Origin: Kribbella antiqua
GTDB taxonomy: Bacteria > Actinomycetota > Actinomycetes > Propionibacteriales > Kribbellaceae
Length of the DNA stretch: 64,000 bases
Reading direction: 5' to 3'
Assembly: GCF_004345665.1 (NCBI RefSeq)
Contig: NZ_SLWR01000010.1
Coordinates: 153,977-217,976 of the forward strand
In this document: piece by piece, positions 17,622 to 26,992 of the stretch
How the letters are laid out: every line of letters begins with the position of its first letter
How positions within the stretch are numbered: the stretch's first letter is position 1
Program-made: the position numbers and the translations under genes
The notes under the pieces: model-generated
Database searches by the model: none
What the model was told of the DNA's origin: nothing
What the model saw: the letters and a program-made list of their open reading frames with translations, nothing else

Positions 17622-19916
17622 ATGGTCGGTAGATCGGGCAGGATGGGGTTTATGGGATCGAGCGAGCGGAACACCGGGCCGGTTACTGCGCAGGATCTTG
17701 GGGCTTTCGAGCAGCCTGCGGTGGCTGCGGAAAGGCCGCCGGTGACGGCGGTTCCGGTGGATCGGACGGTGCTGGAGCGACTGGTGAGCGGGACGTTCCA
17801 CGATCCCCATCAGGTGCTCGGCCCGCACCTCGGCGATCACGGTGTGACGGTGCGCGTGCTGCGCCCGTTCGCGCAGACGGTGACGGTGCTGCACGACGAC
17901 CAGCGGCTCGAACTGCGGCACGAGTTCGAAGGCGTCTGGGTCGGCGTACTCGACATCGACAAGGTGCCCGACTACCGCCTCGAGGTCAGCTACACCGACG
18001 GTCCCGCGATCGAGGTCGACGACCCGTACCGCTATCTCCCGTCCCTCGGCGAGGTCGACCTGCACCTGATCGGTGAGGGCCGGCACGAGCAGTTGTGGAC
18101 CGTGCTCGGCGCCCACGTCCGCCGGTACGACGGTCCGGCCGGCACCATCACCGGTACGTCGTTCGCCGTCTGGGCCCCGAACGCGCAGGGCATCCGCCTC
18201 ACCGCGGACTTCAACTTCTGGGACGGCCGCGCGCACCCGATGCGCTCGCTCGGCAGCTCCGGCGTGTGGGAGCTGTTCGTCCCCGGCGTCGGCCCGGGCA
18301 CGAGGTACAAGTTCGACATCTGCGGCCGCGACGGCGTCTGGCGGCAGAAGGCGGACCCGATGGCGAACCTGGCCGAGACTCCCCCGGCGAACGCTTCCGT
18401 CGTACACGAATCGACGTACGAGTGGAACGACGCCGAGTGGCTGGAGCGGCGGGCGGCGTCGGAGTCCTACGCCGAGCCGATGAGCGTCTACGAGGTGCAC
18501 CTCGGCTCCTGGCGCAAGGGCAAGTCGTACCGCGAGCTCGCCGACGAACTCGTTGCCTATGTCAACGAAATGGGCTTCACCCATGTCGAGCTGATGCCGG
18601 TGATGGAGCACCCGTTCGGCGGCTCCTGGGGCTACCAGGTCACGTCGTACTTCGCGCCCACCTCGCGGTTCGGCGACCCGGACGAGTTCCGTATGCTGGT
18701 CGACCGGCTGCACCAGGCCGGCATCGGCGTGATCGTCGACTGGGTCCCGGCCCACTTCCCGAAGGACGCCTGGGCGCTGGCTCGCTTCGACGGAACGCCG
18801 CTGTACGAGCACCCGGACCCACGGCGCGGCGAGCAGCCGGACTGGGGCACGCTGGTGTTCGACTTCGGCCGCCCGCAAGTGCGCAACTTCCTGGTCGCGA
18901 ACGCGATCTACTGGGCCGAGGAATTCCACATCGACGGCCTGCGCGTGGACGCGGTCGCGTCGATGCTCTACCTGGACTACTCGCGCCAGGACGGCCAATG
19001 GGTGCCAAACCAGTACGGCGGCCGCGAAAACCTCGAGGCGGTGTCGTTCCTGCAGGAGATGAACGCGACGCTCTACAAGCGAGTCCCCGGCGTCATCACC
19101 GTTGCCGAGGAGTCCACCTCCTGGCCGGGCGTCACCCGGGCGACGCACCTCGGCGGCCTGGGCTTCGGCTTCAAGTGGAACATGGGCTGGATGAACGACT
19201 CGCTCAGCTACATGGAGCACGAGCCGGTCCACCGGCAGTACCACCACCACGAGATGACGTTCTCGATGATGTACGCCTACTCGGAGAACTTCGTCCTCCC
19301 GCTGTCGCACGACGAAGTTGTGCACGGCAAGGGTTCGCTGCTGCGCAAGATGCCGGGCGACCGGTGGCAGCAGCTGGCGAACCTCCGCGCGTACCTGGCG
19401 ATGATGTGGGCGCATCCAGGCAAGCAGCTGCTGTTCATGGGCTGTGAGTTCGGCCAGGAGTCGGAGTGGTCCGAGAAGGGCGAACTCGACTGGTGGCTGC
19501 TCGACCACGCGGATCACCGCGGTCTGCAGCAGCTGGTCAAGGACTTGAACGGCCTCTACCGCGACACCCCGGCGCTGTGGCGGACGGACCACTCGCCGGA
19601 GAAGTTCACCTGGATCGACGCCAACGATGCCGGCAACAACATCTTCTCGTTCATCCGGTACGGCGACGAAGGCGAGCCGACCGTCGCCTGCGTCGCCAAC
19701 TTCTCCGCGATCCCGCACCACGGCTACCGGCTCGGCCTCCCGTACGGCGGCCAGTGGGCCGAGGCGGTCAACACGGACGCGGACACGTACGGCGGCTCGG
19801 GCGTCGGCAACTACGGCTCCGTCGAAGCCGACGGCCCGGCCTGGCACGGCATGGAAACCAGCGCCGAACTGTCCGTCCCACCCCTAGCCACGCTGTACTT
19901 GCGCTACACCGGGTAG
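17622..19916 (+). CDS. glgB: 1,4-alpha-glucan branching enzyme
   Basis: Adds alpha-1,6 branches to the linear glucan built by GlgE. 764 residues from ATG 17622: N-terminal N1 and CBM48 modules (VLGPHLGDHGVTVRVLRPF; TSFAVWAPNAQGIRL), GH13_9 barrel with nucleophile Asp443 (LRVDAVASMLYLDYSR), Glu496 (VAEESTSWPG) and Asp564 (LSHDEVVHGKGSLL), and a C-terminal beta domain. ATG codons at 17643 and 17652 are in frame and near GGATGGGG, so the true start may be up to ten residues later. It follows the SARP gene by 43 nt. Confidence 0.95.
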   Translation: MVGRSGRMGFMGSSERNTGPVTAQDLGAFEQPAVAAERPPVTAVPVDRTVLERLVSGTFHDPHQVLGPHLGDHGVTVRVLRPFAQTVTVLHDDQRLELRHEFEGVWVGVLDIDKVPDYRLEVSYTDGPAIEVDDPYRYLPSLGEVDLHLIGEGRHEQLWTVLGAHVRRYDGPAGTITGTSFAVWAPNAQGIRLTADFNFWDGRAHPMRSLGSSGVWELFVPGVGPGTRYKFDICGRDGVWRQKADPMANLAETPPANASVVHESTYEWNDAEWLERRAASESYAEPMSVYEVHLGSWRKGKSYRELADELVAYVNEMGFTHVELMPVMEHPFGGSWGYQVTSYFAPTSRFGDPDEFRMLVDRLHQAGIGVIVDWVPAHFPKDAWALARFDGTPLYEHPDPRRGEQPDWGTLVFDFGRPQVRNFLVANAIYWAEEFHIDGLRVDAVASMLYLDYSRQDGQWVPNQYGGRENLEAVSFLQEMNATLYKRVPGVITVAEESTSWPGVTRATHLGGLGFGFKWNMGWMNDSLSYMEHEPVHRQYHHHEMTFSMMYAYSENFVLPLSHDEVVHGKGSLLRKMPGDRWQQLANLRAYLAMMWAHPGKQLLFMGCEFGQESEWSEKGELDWWLLDHADHRGLQQLVKDLNGLYRDTPALWRTDHSPEKFTWIDANDAGNNIFSFIRYGDEGEPTVACVANFSAIPHHGYRLGLPYGGQWAEAVNTDADTYGGSGVGNYGSVEADGPAWHGMETSAELSVPPLATLYLRYTG

Positions 19917-19926
19917 CGTTCACGGC

Positions 19927-20955
19927 GTGACCGCCGTACCGCCACAACCGACGCTGACCGATGGCGAGTTGACGCTGCGACCGTGGCGCGAGGAGGACAT
20001 CGACACCGCCGTGGGCCTCCACGACGACGAGATGGTCCGCTGGTTCGACTTCCCGGGCCTCCCAGAGCGGTCCAATCTGGCCTCGGCGATCGAGGAGTGG
20101 CATCGGCAGTACGCCGACGATCGACGGGTGGTGAGCTTCGTCGTCGAACTGGCCGGCGAGTCAGGCCCGGTCGGCTCCGTCGAGGTCCGCCGGATCGCCG
20201 ACGGTGTCGCGAACATCTCGTGGACGACGTACAAGCCGTATCGCGGCCGGCGGGTCGCGCGGCGCGCCGTACGGCTGCTGACTGTCTACGCCTTCGGTGA
20301 GCTCGGGCTGGACCGGCTCGAGGCGAAGGTGGACCCGGAGAACCGGGCATCCGCCCGCGTGGCGATCCGGTCCGGCTTCCGGCGCGAGGGACTCTTGCGA
20401 GGGGCCACGACGCTGCAAGGTGAGCGTCGCGACGTGGCTGTGTACGGCCTGCGGCGCGACGACCCGCGGCCGGACACTCTGTTCGGCTGGACCGCGTTGA
20501 TGGACTCGGTGTTGCCGAAGAAGCGCGTGATCGCGCACGTGGTCGTGCGGGACACGGCTGGGCGGGTGCTGTTGTGTCAGGTCAGCTACAAGAAGGACCT
20601 GGAGCTTCCCGGTGGTGTGGTCGAGCCGGACGAGGATCCGGCGACCGGTGCGTCTCGGGAGATGCATGAGGAGCTTGGCGTCGCGCTGCCGCTGCTCGGC
20701 GTACTCGCGATCGACTGGCTGCCACGCTGGGAAGGCTGGGGCGATGCCGTCGAGATTCTGTACGACGGCGGCGTCCACGACCCGGGCTTAATCGATGAGC
20801 TGACGCCGGACGGCTTCGAGATCCGCGGTATCGCCTGGCACTCCGCTGATGCGCTGGCCGGGCTGGTCTCGCCGCTGAACGCCCGCCGGCTGCCGCTGAT
20901 CCTGAGCGAGCCCACGCGGCTGCACAACCTCAGAGACGGTCAGCCAATCGTTTGA
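19927..20955 (+). CDS. GNAT acetyltransferase fused to a NUDIX hydrolase
   Basis: 342 residues with two domains. Residues ~1-178 are a RimJ/RimL-like GNAT fold (LTLRPWREEDIDTAV; YKPYRGRRVARRAVRLL as the acetyl-CoA loop; VDPENRASARVAIRSGFRREG). Residues ~195-335 are a NUDIX hydrolase with a perfect Nudix box starting at the second Gly of LPGGVVEPDEDP and ending REMHEELGV. GTG start 10 nt after glgB. The last 26 nt overlap the convergent phosphotransferase. Both substrates are unknown. The fusion suggests that acetylation and removal of a nucleoside-diphosphate derivative are linked. Confidence 0.88.
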   Translation: MTAVPPQPTLTDGELTLRPWREEDIDTAVGLHDDEMVRWFDFPGLPERSNLASAIEEWHRQYADDRRVVSFVVELAGESGPVGSVEVRRIADGVANISWTTYKPYRGRRVARRAVRLLTVYAFGELGLDRLEAKVDPENRASARVAIRSGFRREGLLRGATTLQGERRDVAVYGLRRDDPRPDTLFGWTALMDSVLPKKRVIAHVVVRDTAGRVLLCQVSYKKDLELPGGVVEPDEDPATGASREMHEELGVALPLLGVLAIDWLPRWEGWGDAVEILYDGGVHDPGLIDELTPDGFEIRGIAWHSADALAGLVSPLNARRLPLILSEPTRLHNLRDGQPIV

Positions 20956-21754
20956 GGTTGTCGACGCACCAGACGTAGTGACCGTCGCCGGCGTTCTCGT
21001 CGTAGATGGTCGCGGTGGTGATCGCGTAGGCCGCGCGGTACAGGTACATGCGGTGCCGGTCGTGGCCTAGCTGCTCGAACCGGTCCAGCAGCAGGTCGTC
21101 GAGCCGGCGCGCCTCCGGGCCGTACATGTCGAAGAACCCGGCGGCGAGCGCCGCTTCGAAGGTGTTGTCACCGGCCGTCGAGTAGAAACCCCAGTCGAGC
21201 AGCGCGGCGGCCCGCGGTCCATCCATCAGCAGGTTGGGCGGGCAAATGTCCCCGTGTACGACGCTGAGCTTGTCCGGCTCGATCGTCCTGAGCTGAGCTG
21301 TCACGTGCTCGATCAGGTCCTCGAAGCCGTGGAGGTGCGGCTGGGATTCGGCGGCGCGGCGTCGTACCAGGGCTGCCAGCGCCTCGCCCCAGGAGAGGTC
21401 GTCGTACCAGAAGGGCTGGTTGAGGACCGGGAGCGCCTTGCTGGCCGGGCCGGGCGTGGTCTGTCCGAGGGCCTCGACCACCCCGACGAACACGTCGAGT
21501 GCCTGATCCTCAGGGAGATCTTGCAGTGGGGTGCCGGTCAGCTTGTCCTCGACGGTGACTGCCTGACCGTTCTGCTGACCGATCTCGCCGATACGCGGCG
21601 TACGGAACGGGAGCGGTGGCAGTTCGTCCAGGAACGCCTTCAGCGGACGTACGTCGTCCGGCCTCCGATCGAACCAGGTCTTGCTGACACGGCCGTCACC
21701 GAGGTCGTAGACGGCACCTTCCATTCCTTGGCCGATCAGTTCCACCGTCGGCAC
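20930..21754 (-). CDS. Aminoglycoside-phosphotransferase-family kinase
   Basis: 274 residues with a small-molecule kinase fold: an N-lobe glycine-rich stretch (LIGQGMEGAVYDLGDGRVSK), catalytic loop VVHGDICPPNLLM and Mg-binding LLDWGFYS. Members phosphorylate antibiotics, choline, or homoserine-type metabolites, so the substrate cannot be assigned. GTG start; it lies 1 nt after the stop of a decayed small gene (21756-21903), suggesting both were once an operon. Converges with the GNAT-NUDIX gene with a 26-bp overlap. Confidence 0.8.
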   Translation of the reverse strand: MPTVELIGQGMEGAVYDLGDGRVSKTWFDRRPDDVRPLKAFLDELPPLPFRTPRIGEIGQQNGQAVTVEDKLTGTPLQDLPEDQALDVFVGVVEALGQTTPGPASKALPVLNQPFWYDDLSWGEALAALVRRRAAESQPHLHGFEDLIEHVTAQLRTIEPDKLSVVHGDICPPNLLMDGPRAAALLDWGFYSTAGDNTFEAALAAGFFDMYGPEARRLDDLLLDRFEQLGHDRHRMYLYRAAYAITTATIYDENAGDGHYVWCVDNLKRLADRL

Positions 21755-21755
21755 A

Positions 21756-21903
21756 CTAGCGGACCAGCCTGATCGTGAGTGGATAGCGGTACTCGCGCCC
21801 GCCGGAGGCCGCGACCGTGGCGAGGATGATCACCACCAGCGCACAGGAACCCCATCGCGAACCAGGCCGCGACGAACACCCCGACGTGGGCGATCATCCC
21901 CAC
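21756..21903 (-). pseudogene. Remnant of a DUF4870-like small membrane protein, frameshifted
   Basis: From a GTG at 21903 (GGAGGAG upstream) the frame reads VGMIAHVGVFVAAWFAMGFL; one frame shift later the sequence continues LVVIILATVAASGGREYRYP and ends LTIRLVR-stop. The hydrophobic helices and the YRYPLTIR ending are typical of DUF4870 proteins. The protein would be much shorter than the family and needs a frameshift near 21838, so it is called a pseudogene. A sequencing error is the alternative. Confidence 0.45.
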
Positions 21904-22035
21904 GTCCGCTCCTCCGAAGCCGACAACGGCGGCCCCGCATCGGGAACAGCCATATTTCAGTGAAGCACACCGATTCTTTTTCCGGAGCCTGCCGGTCTAC
22001 ATGGCCGAAGCATTGCCGAGGAAGGGAATCTGGAG

Positions 22036-22917
22036 ATGCCGAGTCAGCAGTCGGAGCTGGTAAGACGCCATTGGGCGGCGGCAGGGGCTGTGGAGCACCC
22101 GGACCGGGAGGCGGCCGACCATGCGTGGGCCGGGCTGACCACAGAGCCACTCGGGGTCGACTACATCGCTACGGATGATGTACCAGCGTTGTGGATCGTG
22201 CCGAAAGGCGCCGTAATGGATCGGGTGTTGCTGTGCATGCACGGAGGCGGGTTCATCGGCGGATCGGTCTGGTCGCACCGGAAGATGTTCGGTCACCTCG
22301 CCAAGGCCCTCGGCGCCCGGGCGCTCGTCTTCGACTACCGGCTGGCTCCCGAATACACCCATCCAGCCCAGGTCGACGACGCGACAGCCGTCTATCGATG
22401 GCTGCTCGACCAGGGCGTCGGCGCGGTCGCGTTCTGCGGCGACTCCGTCGGGGCCGGCCTGGCGATCACCACGCAACTGCGAGCCCGGGAGCTCGGTCTG
22501 CCGCTGCCGGTCGCTACGCTGGCGATTTCACCGGCGGTGGACCTGGAGGTAACCGGCTCGTCGTACGACGCCAACCGGGACCGGGACGCGTTCTTCCATC
22601 GCGAGCTCGTGCGAGGGCTGGTCAGCACCTTCCTAGGTCCGGACGGCGATCCACGCGATCCGATGGCGAATCCGCTGTACGGCGATCTGACCGGCTTCGG
22701 GCCGATCTACGTCCAGGTGGGTGGTGACGAGGTGCTGGTCGACGACGCTCGACTGCTGGCCGAACATGCGGAGAAGGCCGGAGTCGAGGTGCGGCTCGAT
22801 GTCTTCCCCGACATGCAGCACACCTTCCAGATGGGGGCCGGTCGCGTGCCGGAGGCCGACGACGCGATCGGGCGGATGGCCGACTGGGTCCGCCCTCACC
22901 TGATGATGGAAGCGTGA
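22036..22917 (+). CDS. Alpha/beta hydrolase of the hormone-sensitive-lipase family
   Basis: 293 residues. The HSL-type oxyanion motif MHGGGFIGG precedes nucleophile Ser137 in FCGDSVGAGLA, Asp231 in VGGDEVLVDD and His262 in DMQHTFQM. Family members hydrolyse short-chain esters in the cytosol. AGGAAGGG and GGAG precede the ATG. Its stop overlaps the next start (TGATG), so it is translationally coupled to an ECF sigma factor, an arrangement suggesting they respond together to a shared cue. Confidence 0.88.
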   Translation: MPSQQSELVRRHWAAAGAVEHPDREAADHAWAGLTTEPLGVDYIATDDVPALWIVPKGAVMDRVLLCMHGGGFIGGSVWSHRKMFGHLAKALGARALVFDYRLAPEYTHPAQVDDATAVYRWLLDQGVGAVAFCGDSVGAGLAITTQLRARELGLPLPVATLAISPAVDLEVTGSSYDANRDRDAFFHRELVRGLVSTFLGPDGDPRDPMANPLYGDLTGFGPIYVQVGGDEVLVDDARLLAEHAEKAGVEVRLDVFPDMQHTFQMGAGRVPEADDAIGRMADWVRPHLMMEA

Positions 22918-23903
22918 TGACGACCAGGGCTGAGTTCGAGCGTCGGAGCGAGCCGTTCCGGAAGGAACTGCTGGCGCACTGCTATCGGATGCTCGCCTCG
23001 GTGGACGAGGCCGAGGATCTCGTGCAGGAGACGTACCTGCGGGCCTGGCGCTCGTACTCAGCGTTCGAGGAGCGATCGTCGCTGCGGGTCTGGCTCTACC
23101 GGATCGCGACCAACGCCTGCCTGACCGCGCTCGAGCAGCGCGGCAGGCGGGCGCTCCCGTCCGGCCTCGGTGCACCCAGTGATGACCCGGACGGCCCGTC
23201 AACCCCGGCCGACGTCCCGTGGGTCGAGCCGTTCTTGATGGACCCGGCGGCGATCGTCACCGGCCGGGAGAGCCTGCGGCTCGCGCTCATCGCGGCCCTG
23301 CAGTACCTTCCACCGAAGCAGCGCGCCGTACTCATCTTGCGGGAGGTGCTCGCGTTCCCGGCGGCTGAGGTCGCCGTCATGCTCGGCACCACGGTCGCGG
23401 CGGTGAAGAGTACCCTCCAGCGCGCCCGGGCTCGCCTCGACGAGACAGCTCCGGAACAGTCGGATGTCACCGAGCCAACCGATCCACAGGCCCGCGCGCT
23501 GCTCGCCGAATACATCGCCGGCTTCGAGAACGCCGACACTGCCGCCCTTGAGCGAGCGCTGCGCGCCGACGCGGCCATCGAAATGGTCGGCACCACCACC
23601 TGGTTCTCCGGCCGGGTGAACTGCCTCCGCGTGCTGAGCGAGGCAGTCGGATCGCCTGGCGATTGGCGCATGATCCCAACGGTCGCCAACAACCAGCCAG
23701 CGGCCGCCGTCTACCTCCGGGATGCCACCGGCATCCATCAGCCGCTCGGCGTGGCAGTCCTCACCGCGACATCGACCGGCATCAGCCGAATCCACGTGTT
23801 CAGCGATCCCGCGCTCGTCACCAGGTTTGAGGGTCTGGGCTCGAGTCAGGGTCTGGGGGCCCAGAGGCTGTCGGCTTCGCCGGCTTCGAGGCGGCCTCGG
23901 TAG
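22917..23903 (+). CDS. ECF-like sigma factor with C-terminal SnoaL-like domain (SigG/TIGR02960 type)
   Basis: 328 residues from ATG 22917 (GTG 22914 is an alternative). Region 2 (HCYRMLASVDEAEDLVQETY, RVWLYRIATNACL) and region 4 (LPPKQRAVLILREVLAFPA, VAAVKSTLQRARARL) are clear. After ~190 the protein continues with an NTF2/SnoaL-like domain (LLAEYIAGFENADTAALERA, MVGTTTWFSGRVN), which in this class replaces a separate anti-sigma factor as the controller. It is coupled to the upstream hydrolase. The 3' 58 nt overlap the convergent MerR gene. Confidence 0.85.
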   Translation: MTTRAEFERRSEPFRKELLAHCYRMLASVDEAEDLVQETYLRAWRSYSAFEERSSLRVWLYRIATNACLTALEQRGRRALPSGLGAPSDDPDGPSTPADVPWVEPFLMDPAAIVTGRESLRLALIAALQYLPPKQRAVLILREVLAFPAAEVAVMLGTTVAAVKSTLQRARARLDETAPEQSDVTEPTDPQARALLAEYIAGFENADTAALERALRADAAIEMVGTTTWFSGRVNCLRVLSEAVGSPGDWRMIPTVANNQPAAAVYLRDATGIHQPLGVAVLTATSTGISRIHVFSDPALVTRFEGLGSSQGLGAQRLSASPASRRPR

Positions 23904-24274
23904 ACGTCGATCTTGTGGTCGATCAGCTCGAGGTTGCTCTGGAGTTCGGCGAGGTTCGCCAGGACTTCGGCGCGGTGGGCCTCGAGGAGCTCGAGCCGCT
24001 GCTCCTCGTTTCCGGGCCCGGCCGAGACGAGTTCGGCGTACCGGCGGATCTTGGCGATCGGCATCCCGGTCGCTCGCAGCCGGGTGCAGACGGTGATCCA
24101 CTTCAGATCGATCTCGCGATACCGCCGTCTGCCGCCGGCCGTGCGGTCGACGGTGGTGACGACCAGGCCGGCGCGCTCGTAATAGCGCAGGGTGTGGACG
24201 CTCACGCCGCTGAGGCGGGCGGCCTCGGCGATGCTCACTCCGGCGGCAGGGACGGCTTCCTTGACTTCGAGCAC
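23846..24274 (-). CDS. MerR-family transcriptional regulator
   Basis: 142 residues: an N-terminal MerR winged helix (VSIAEAARLSGVSVHTLRYY ERAGLV; RRRYREIDLKWITVCTRLR) and a long dimerisation helix (EEQRLELLEAHRAEVLANLA). No metal-binding Cys are present, so a small-molecule or TipA-like signal is more likely than a metal. It is divergent from an MFS exporter with only 23 bp between starts, so the shared promoters extend into each coding region and the regulator very probably controls the exporter. Confidence 0.85.
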   Translation of the reverse strand: MLEVKEAVPAAGVSIAEAARLSGVSVHTLRYYERAGLVVTTVDRTAGGRRRYREIDLKWITVCTRLRATGMPIAKIRRYAELVSAGPGNEEQRLELLEAHRAEVLANLAELQSNLELIDHKIDVYRGRLEAGEADSLWAPRP

Positions 24275-24297
24275 GCTCTAAATCCTAGCGTCGAGGT

Positions 24298-25692
24298 ATG
24301 ACGCTCACAACAACCGCTCCAGCAGCACTCAGCCGCCGCCGGCAGAACCTGATCCTCGCGATCTGCTGCGCCAGCATCGTCGTGGTGGTGATGGACATCA
24401 CGATCATCAACGTTGCCTTACCGGCGATCCGGGCCGAGCTGCACACCTCGATGTCGGGCCTGCAGTGGACCGTCGACGCCTACACGCTGGTGATGGCGAG
24501 TTTCCTGCTCCTCGCCGGGTCGACCGCCGACCGGATCGGACGTCGCCGGATCTTCCAGTTCGGCCTGGCCGCCTTCGGGCTCGGCTCACTGCTGTGCAGC
24601 CTCGCGCCGAGCATCGGCTGGCTGATCGCGGCCCGCGCGCTGCAGGCCGTCGGCGGCACGATGCTGAACCCGGTCGCGATGGCGATCATCGCTCAGGCGT
24701 TCCCGGACCGCGCCGAGCGGGCGAGAGCGATCGGGGTGTTCGGCTCGATGTCCGGACTGTCGCTCGCGCTGGGGCCGATCCTCGGCGGTGCGGTTGTCGA
24801 CGGTTTCGGCTGGCGTTCGGTGTTCTGGATCAACCTGCCGATCGTGCTGGCCGCGCTCGTACTCACCAGGCTGTTCGTGCCCGAATCCCGCGCTCCCCGG
24901 GCCCGCCGGTTCGACCCGGTCGGTCAGGGGTTGGTGACGCTGCTGCTCGGCAGTGTTGTCTACGCGATCATCGAGTCGCACTCGCTGGGCTGGTCTTCGC
25001 CGGTGATCCTCGGGCTGCTGGTTGTCGCCGTACTCGCGCTGATCGGTCTGCTGTCTTACGAACCGCGCCGGACTGATCCGCTGCTGGAGCTGCATTTGTT
25101 CCGGAGCTTGCCGTTCAGTTCGGCGATCGTGATGGCGGTCTTCGCGTTGTGTGGGTTCGGCGCTTTTCTGTTCGTCACTCAGCTTTATCTGCAGAACGTG
25201 CGTGGGCTGTCCGCCTTCACGGCCGGGCTCTGCCTGCTGCCGGTGGGTGCGCTGATCATCGTGCTGTCGCCGTTCGCCGGCCGGATGGCCGGCAGCCGCG
25301 GTCCGCGTCTGCCGTTGGTGATCGCGGGATCGGCGCTGGCCGCGGGTGCCGCCGCGTCGTTCTGGCTCGGGCCGTCCACACCGATGATCGTCGTACTCGC
25401 GATCTACCTCTTCATCGGCGTGTTTCTCGGCTTGGTGAACCCGCCGATCACCAACACCGCGGTCTCCGGCATGCCGTCATCGATGACCGGGCTCGCCGCG
25501 TCGGTGGCCTCCGCCGGCCGGCAAACCGGTACGACGCTCGGAGTCGCCATCGCCGGGACCGTCGTCGGATCCTCGACTGCCGGTTTCACCACCGCCGAGC
25601 ATGCGCTGTGGTGGCTGCTCATCGGTCTGGGATTGGCGATTGTTGCGCTGGCCTTGCTGAGTGCTCGGCGAGACTTGAGCGCCGGCGGGTGA
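24298..25692 (+). CDS. MFS drug exporter of the DHA2 (EmrB/QacA, 14-helix) type
   Basis: 464 residues with about 14 predicted membrane helices. Motif C-like and DHA2 signatures are visible: DITIINVALPAI near helix 1, DRIGRRRIF as motif A, and GPILGGAVVDGFGWRSVFWI as motif C. It is a proton-coupled exporter of toxic compounds; the substrate is unknown. GAGG lies 1 nt before the ATG. Divergently paired with the MerR regulator. The last 74 nt overlap the convergent ECF42-type sigma gene. Confidence 0.9.
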   Translation: MTLTTTAPAALSRRRQNLILAICCASIVVVVMDITIINVALPAIRAELHTSMSGLQWTVDAYTLVMASFLLLAGSTADRIGRRRIFQFGLAAFGLGSLLCSLAPSIGWLIAARALQAVGGTMLNPVAMAIIAQAFPDRAERARAIGVFGSMSGLSLALGPILGGAVVDGFGWRSVFWINLPIVLAALVLTRLFVPESRAPRARRFDPVGQGLVTLLLGSVVYAIIESHSLGWSSPVILGLLVVAVLALIGLLSYEPRRTDPLLELHLFRSLPFSSAIVMAVFALCGFGAFLFVTQLYLQNVRGLSAFTAGLCLLPVGALIIVLSPFAGRMAGSRGPRLPLVIAGSALAAGAAASFWLGPSTPMIVVLAIYLFIGVFLGLVNPPITNTAVSGMPSSMTGLAASVASAGRQTGTTLGVAIAGTVVGSSTAGFTTAEHALWWLLIGLGLAIVALALLSARRDLSAGG

Positions 25693-26989
25693 GGAAGCGG
25701 CGTTCGGTTTCGTTGGCGGTGAGGGTGATCGCGGCGTCGTACGCCTCGGCCGCCTCCTGAACGCGGCCGAGGCGGGCGAGGACGTCGGCGCGGGTCGCGG
25801 GCAGGTACGCGTACGACTTCAGCGCCGGCTCGTTGCTCAAGGCATCCAACTCGGCGAGAGCGGCTTCCAGGTTCGCGCCGGGGACGAGGCTGTGGGCGGC
25901 GGCGCGGTTGAGGGCGACGATCGGAGTCGGCCAGCTGATGAGCATCGCGTCGTACATGCGAACCACTTGGGTCCAATCCGTCTGCTCCCACGAGGGCGCG
26001 GTCACATGCAGCCCGGCGACGGCCGCTTGCAGCGCGAAGCGTCCCAGTCCTCCCCCGTTCAGTGCCGCGGTCGCCCGTGAGACGCCTTCCGCGAGCAGCT
26101 TCCCGTCCCACTTCGAGCGGTCCTGGTCAGCGAGTAGGACCAACTCGCCGTCCTCGCTGAGTCGCGCGTCGCCCCGGGCCTCGGTCATCAGCAGCAAGCC
26201 CAGCAGTGCCTCTGCCTCTGGCTCCTTGGGCATCAGCCGCACGAGGAGTTTTGCCAATTCCACCGCCCGCCCAGTCAGGTCAGAGCGAGTCAGCACTTGC
26301 CCTGCCGCCACATGCCCTGCCGTGTAGACCAGATGCACGACCGTCAGTACGGCGTCCAGTCGCGCGGGGAGTTCTTCGTCGGCTGGGATTCGGTACGGGA
26401 TCCCGGCGGCGGCGATCTTCTTCTTCGCCCGGGTGATCCGGGCAGCCGCCGTCGGCTCGCTGATCAGCAGGCCCGCGGCGACTTCGCGCGTGGTCAACCC
26501 GCAGATCAGCCGCAGCGTCAACGCGACCTGGGCCTCGCGCGCCAGGGCCGGGTGGCAGCAGGTGAACACCAAGCGCAGCGGATCAGTCGGTTGCTCCACA
26601 TCGCCGGGCGCCTCGATCAGCAGCGGCAGCTTCCGCCAGAGGTTGGTCTCCCGCCGCAGCCGGTCGAGCGCCAACCTCCGCGCGACTGTGGTGAGCCAGC
26701 CGCCTGGATTCGACGGGATTCCGTCCGGCCAGGTCCGTAGCGCCTGCACGAACGCGTCCTGCGTGCAGTCCTCGGCCAGATCCAGATCACGTGTCAGTCG
26801 TACGACGGACGCGAGTACGGTCGACCAACTCTCCCGATGCGCCCGCTCCACCTCCCGGGCGACTTCAACCGCCGACCTGGCCGCCGCAGGCGGATACCCG
26901 GTCGGGTCCGCCACGGCGCGCGGGGCGGCGGGCGGGGCAGGCGGGTGCGCCGACGCATCAGGCGTCGATGCACCCGGCCGCCCGACCAT
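25619..26989 (-). CDS. ECF42-type sigma factor with C-terminal TPR-like extension (copy A)
   Basis: 456 residues. After a ~40-residue Ala/Pro-rich start come region 2 (RLTRDLDLAEDCTQDAFVQA, GWLTTVARRLALDRLRR) and region 4 (LRLICGLTTREVAAGLLI, ITRAKKKIAAAGIPYRIP), then a long helical part (~215-440; VHLVYTAGH, ALNRAAAHSLVPG, YLPATRADVLARLGR) typical of ECF42 proteins. The gene for a YCII/DGPF protein lies immediately upstream (3-nt gap), the usual partner of this class. No anti-sigma factor is present; the C-terminal extension is thought to regulate. A second such pair is at 40.7-42.3 kb. It converges with the MFS gene. Confidence 0.88.
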   Translation of the reverse strand: MVGRPGASTPDASAHPPAPPAAPRAVADPTGYPPAAARSAVEVAREVERAHRESWSTVLASVVRLTRDLDLAEDCTQDAFVQALRTWPDGIPSNPGGWLTTVARRLALDRLRRETNLWRKLPLLIEAPGDVEQPTDPLRLVFTCCHPALAREAQVALTLRLICGLTTREVAAGLLISEPTAAARITRAKKKIAAAGIPYRIPADEELPARLDAVLTVVHLVYTAGHVAAGQVLTRSDLTGRAVELAKLLVRLMPKEPEAEALLGLLLMTEARGDARLSEDGELVLLADQDRSKWDGKLLAEGVSRATAALNGGGLGRFALQAAVAGLHVTAPSWEQTDWTQVVRMYDAMLISWPTPIVALNRAAAHSLVPGANLEAALAELDALSNEPALKSYAYLPATRADVLARLGRVQEAAEAYDAAITLTANETERRFLTRRRSSLAEHSARPAQQSPIPDR

Positions 26990-26992
26990 CGA

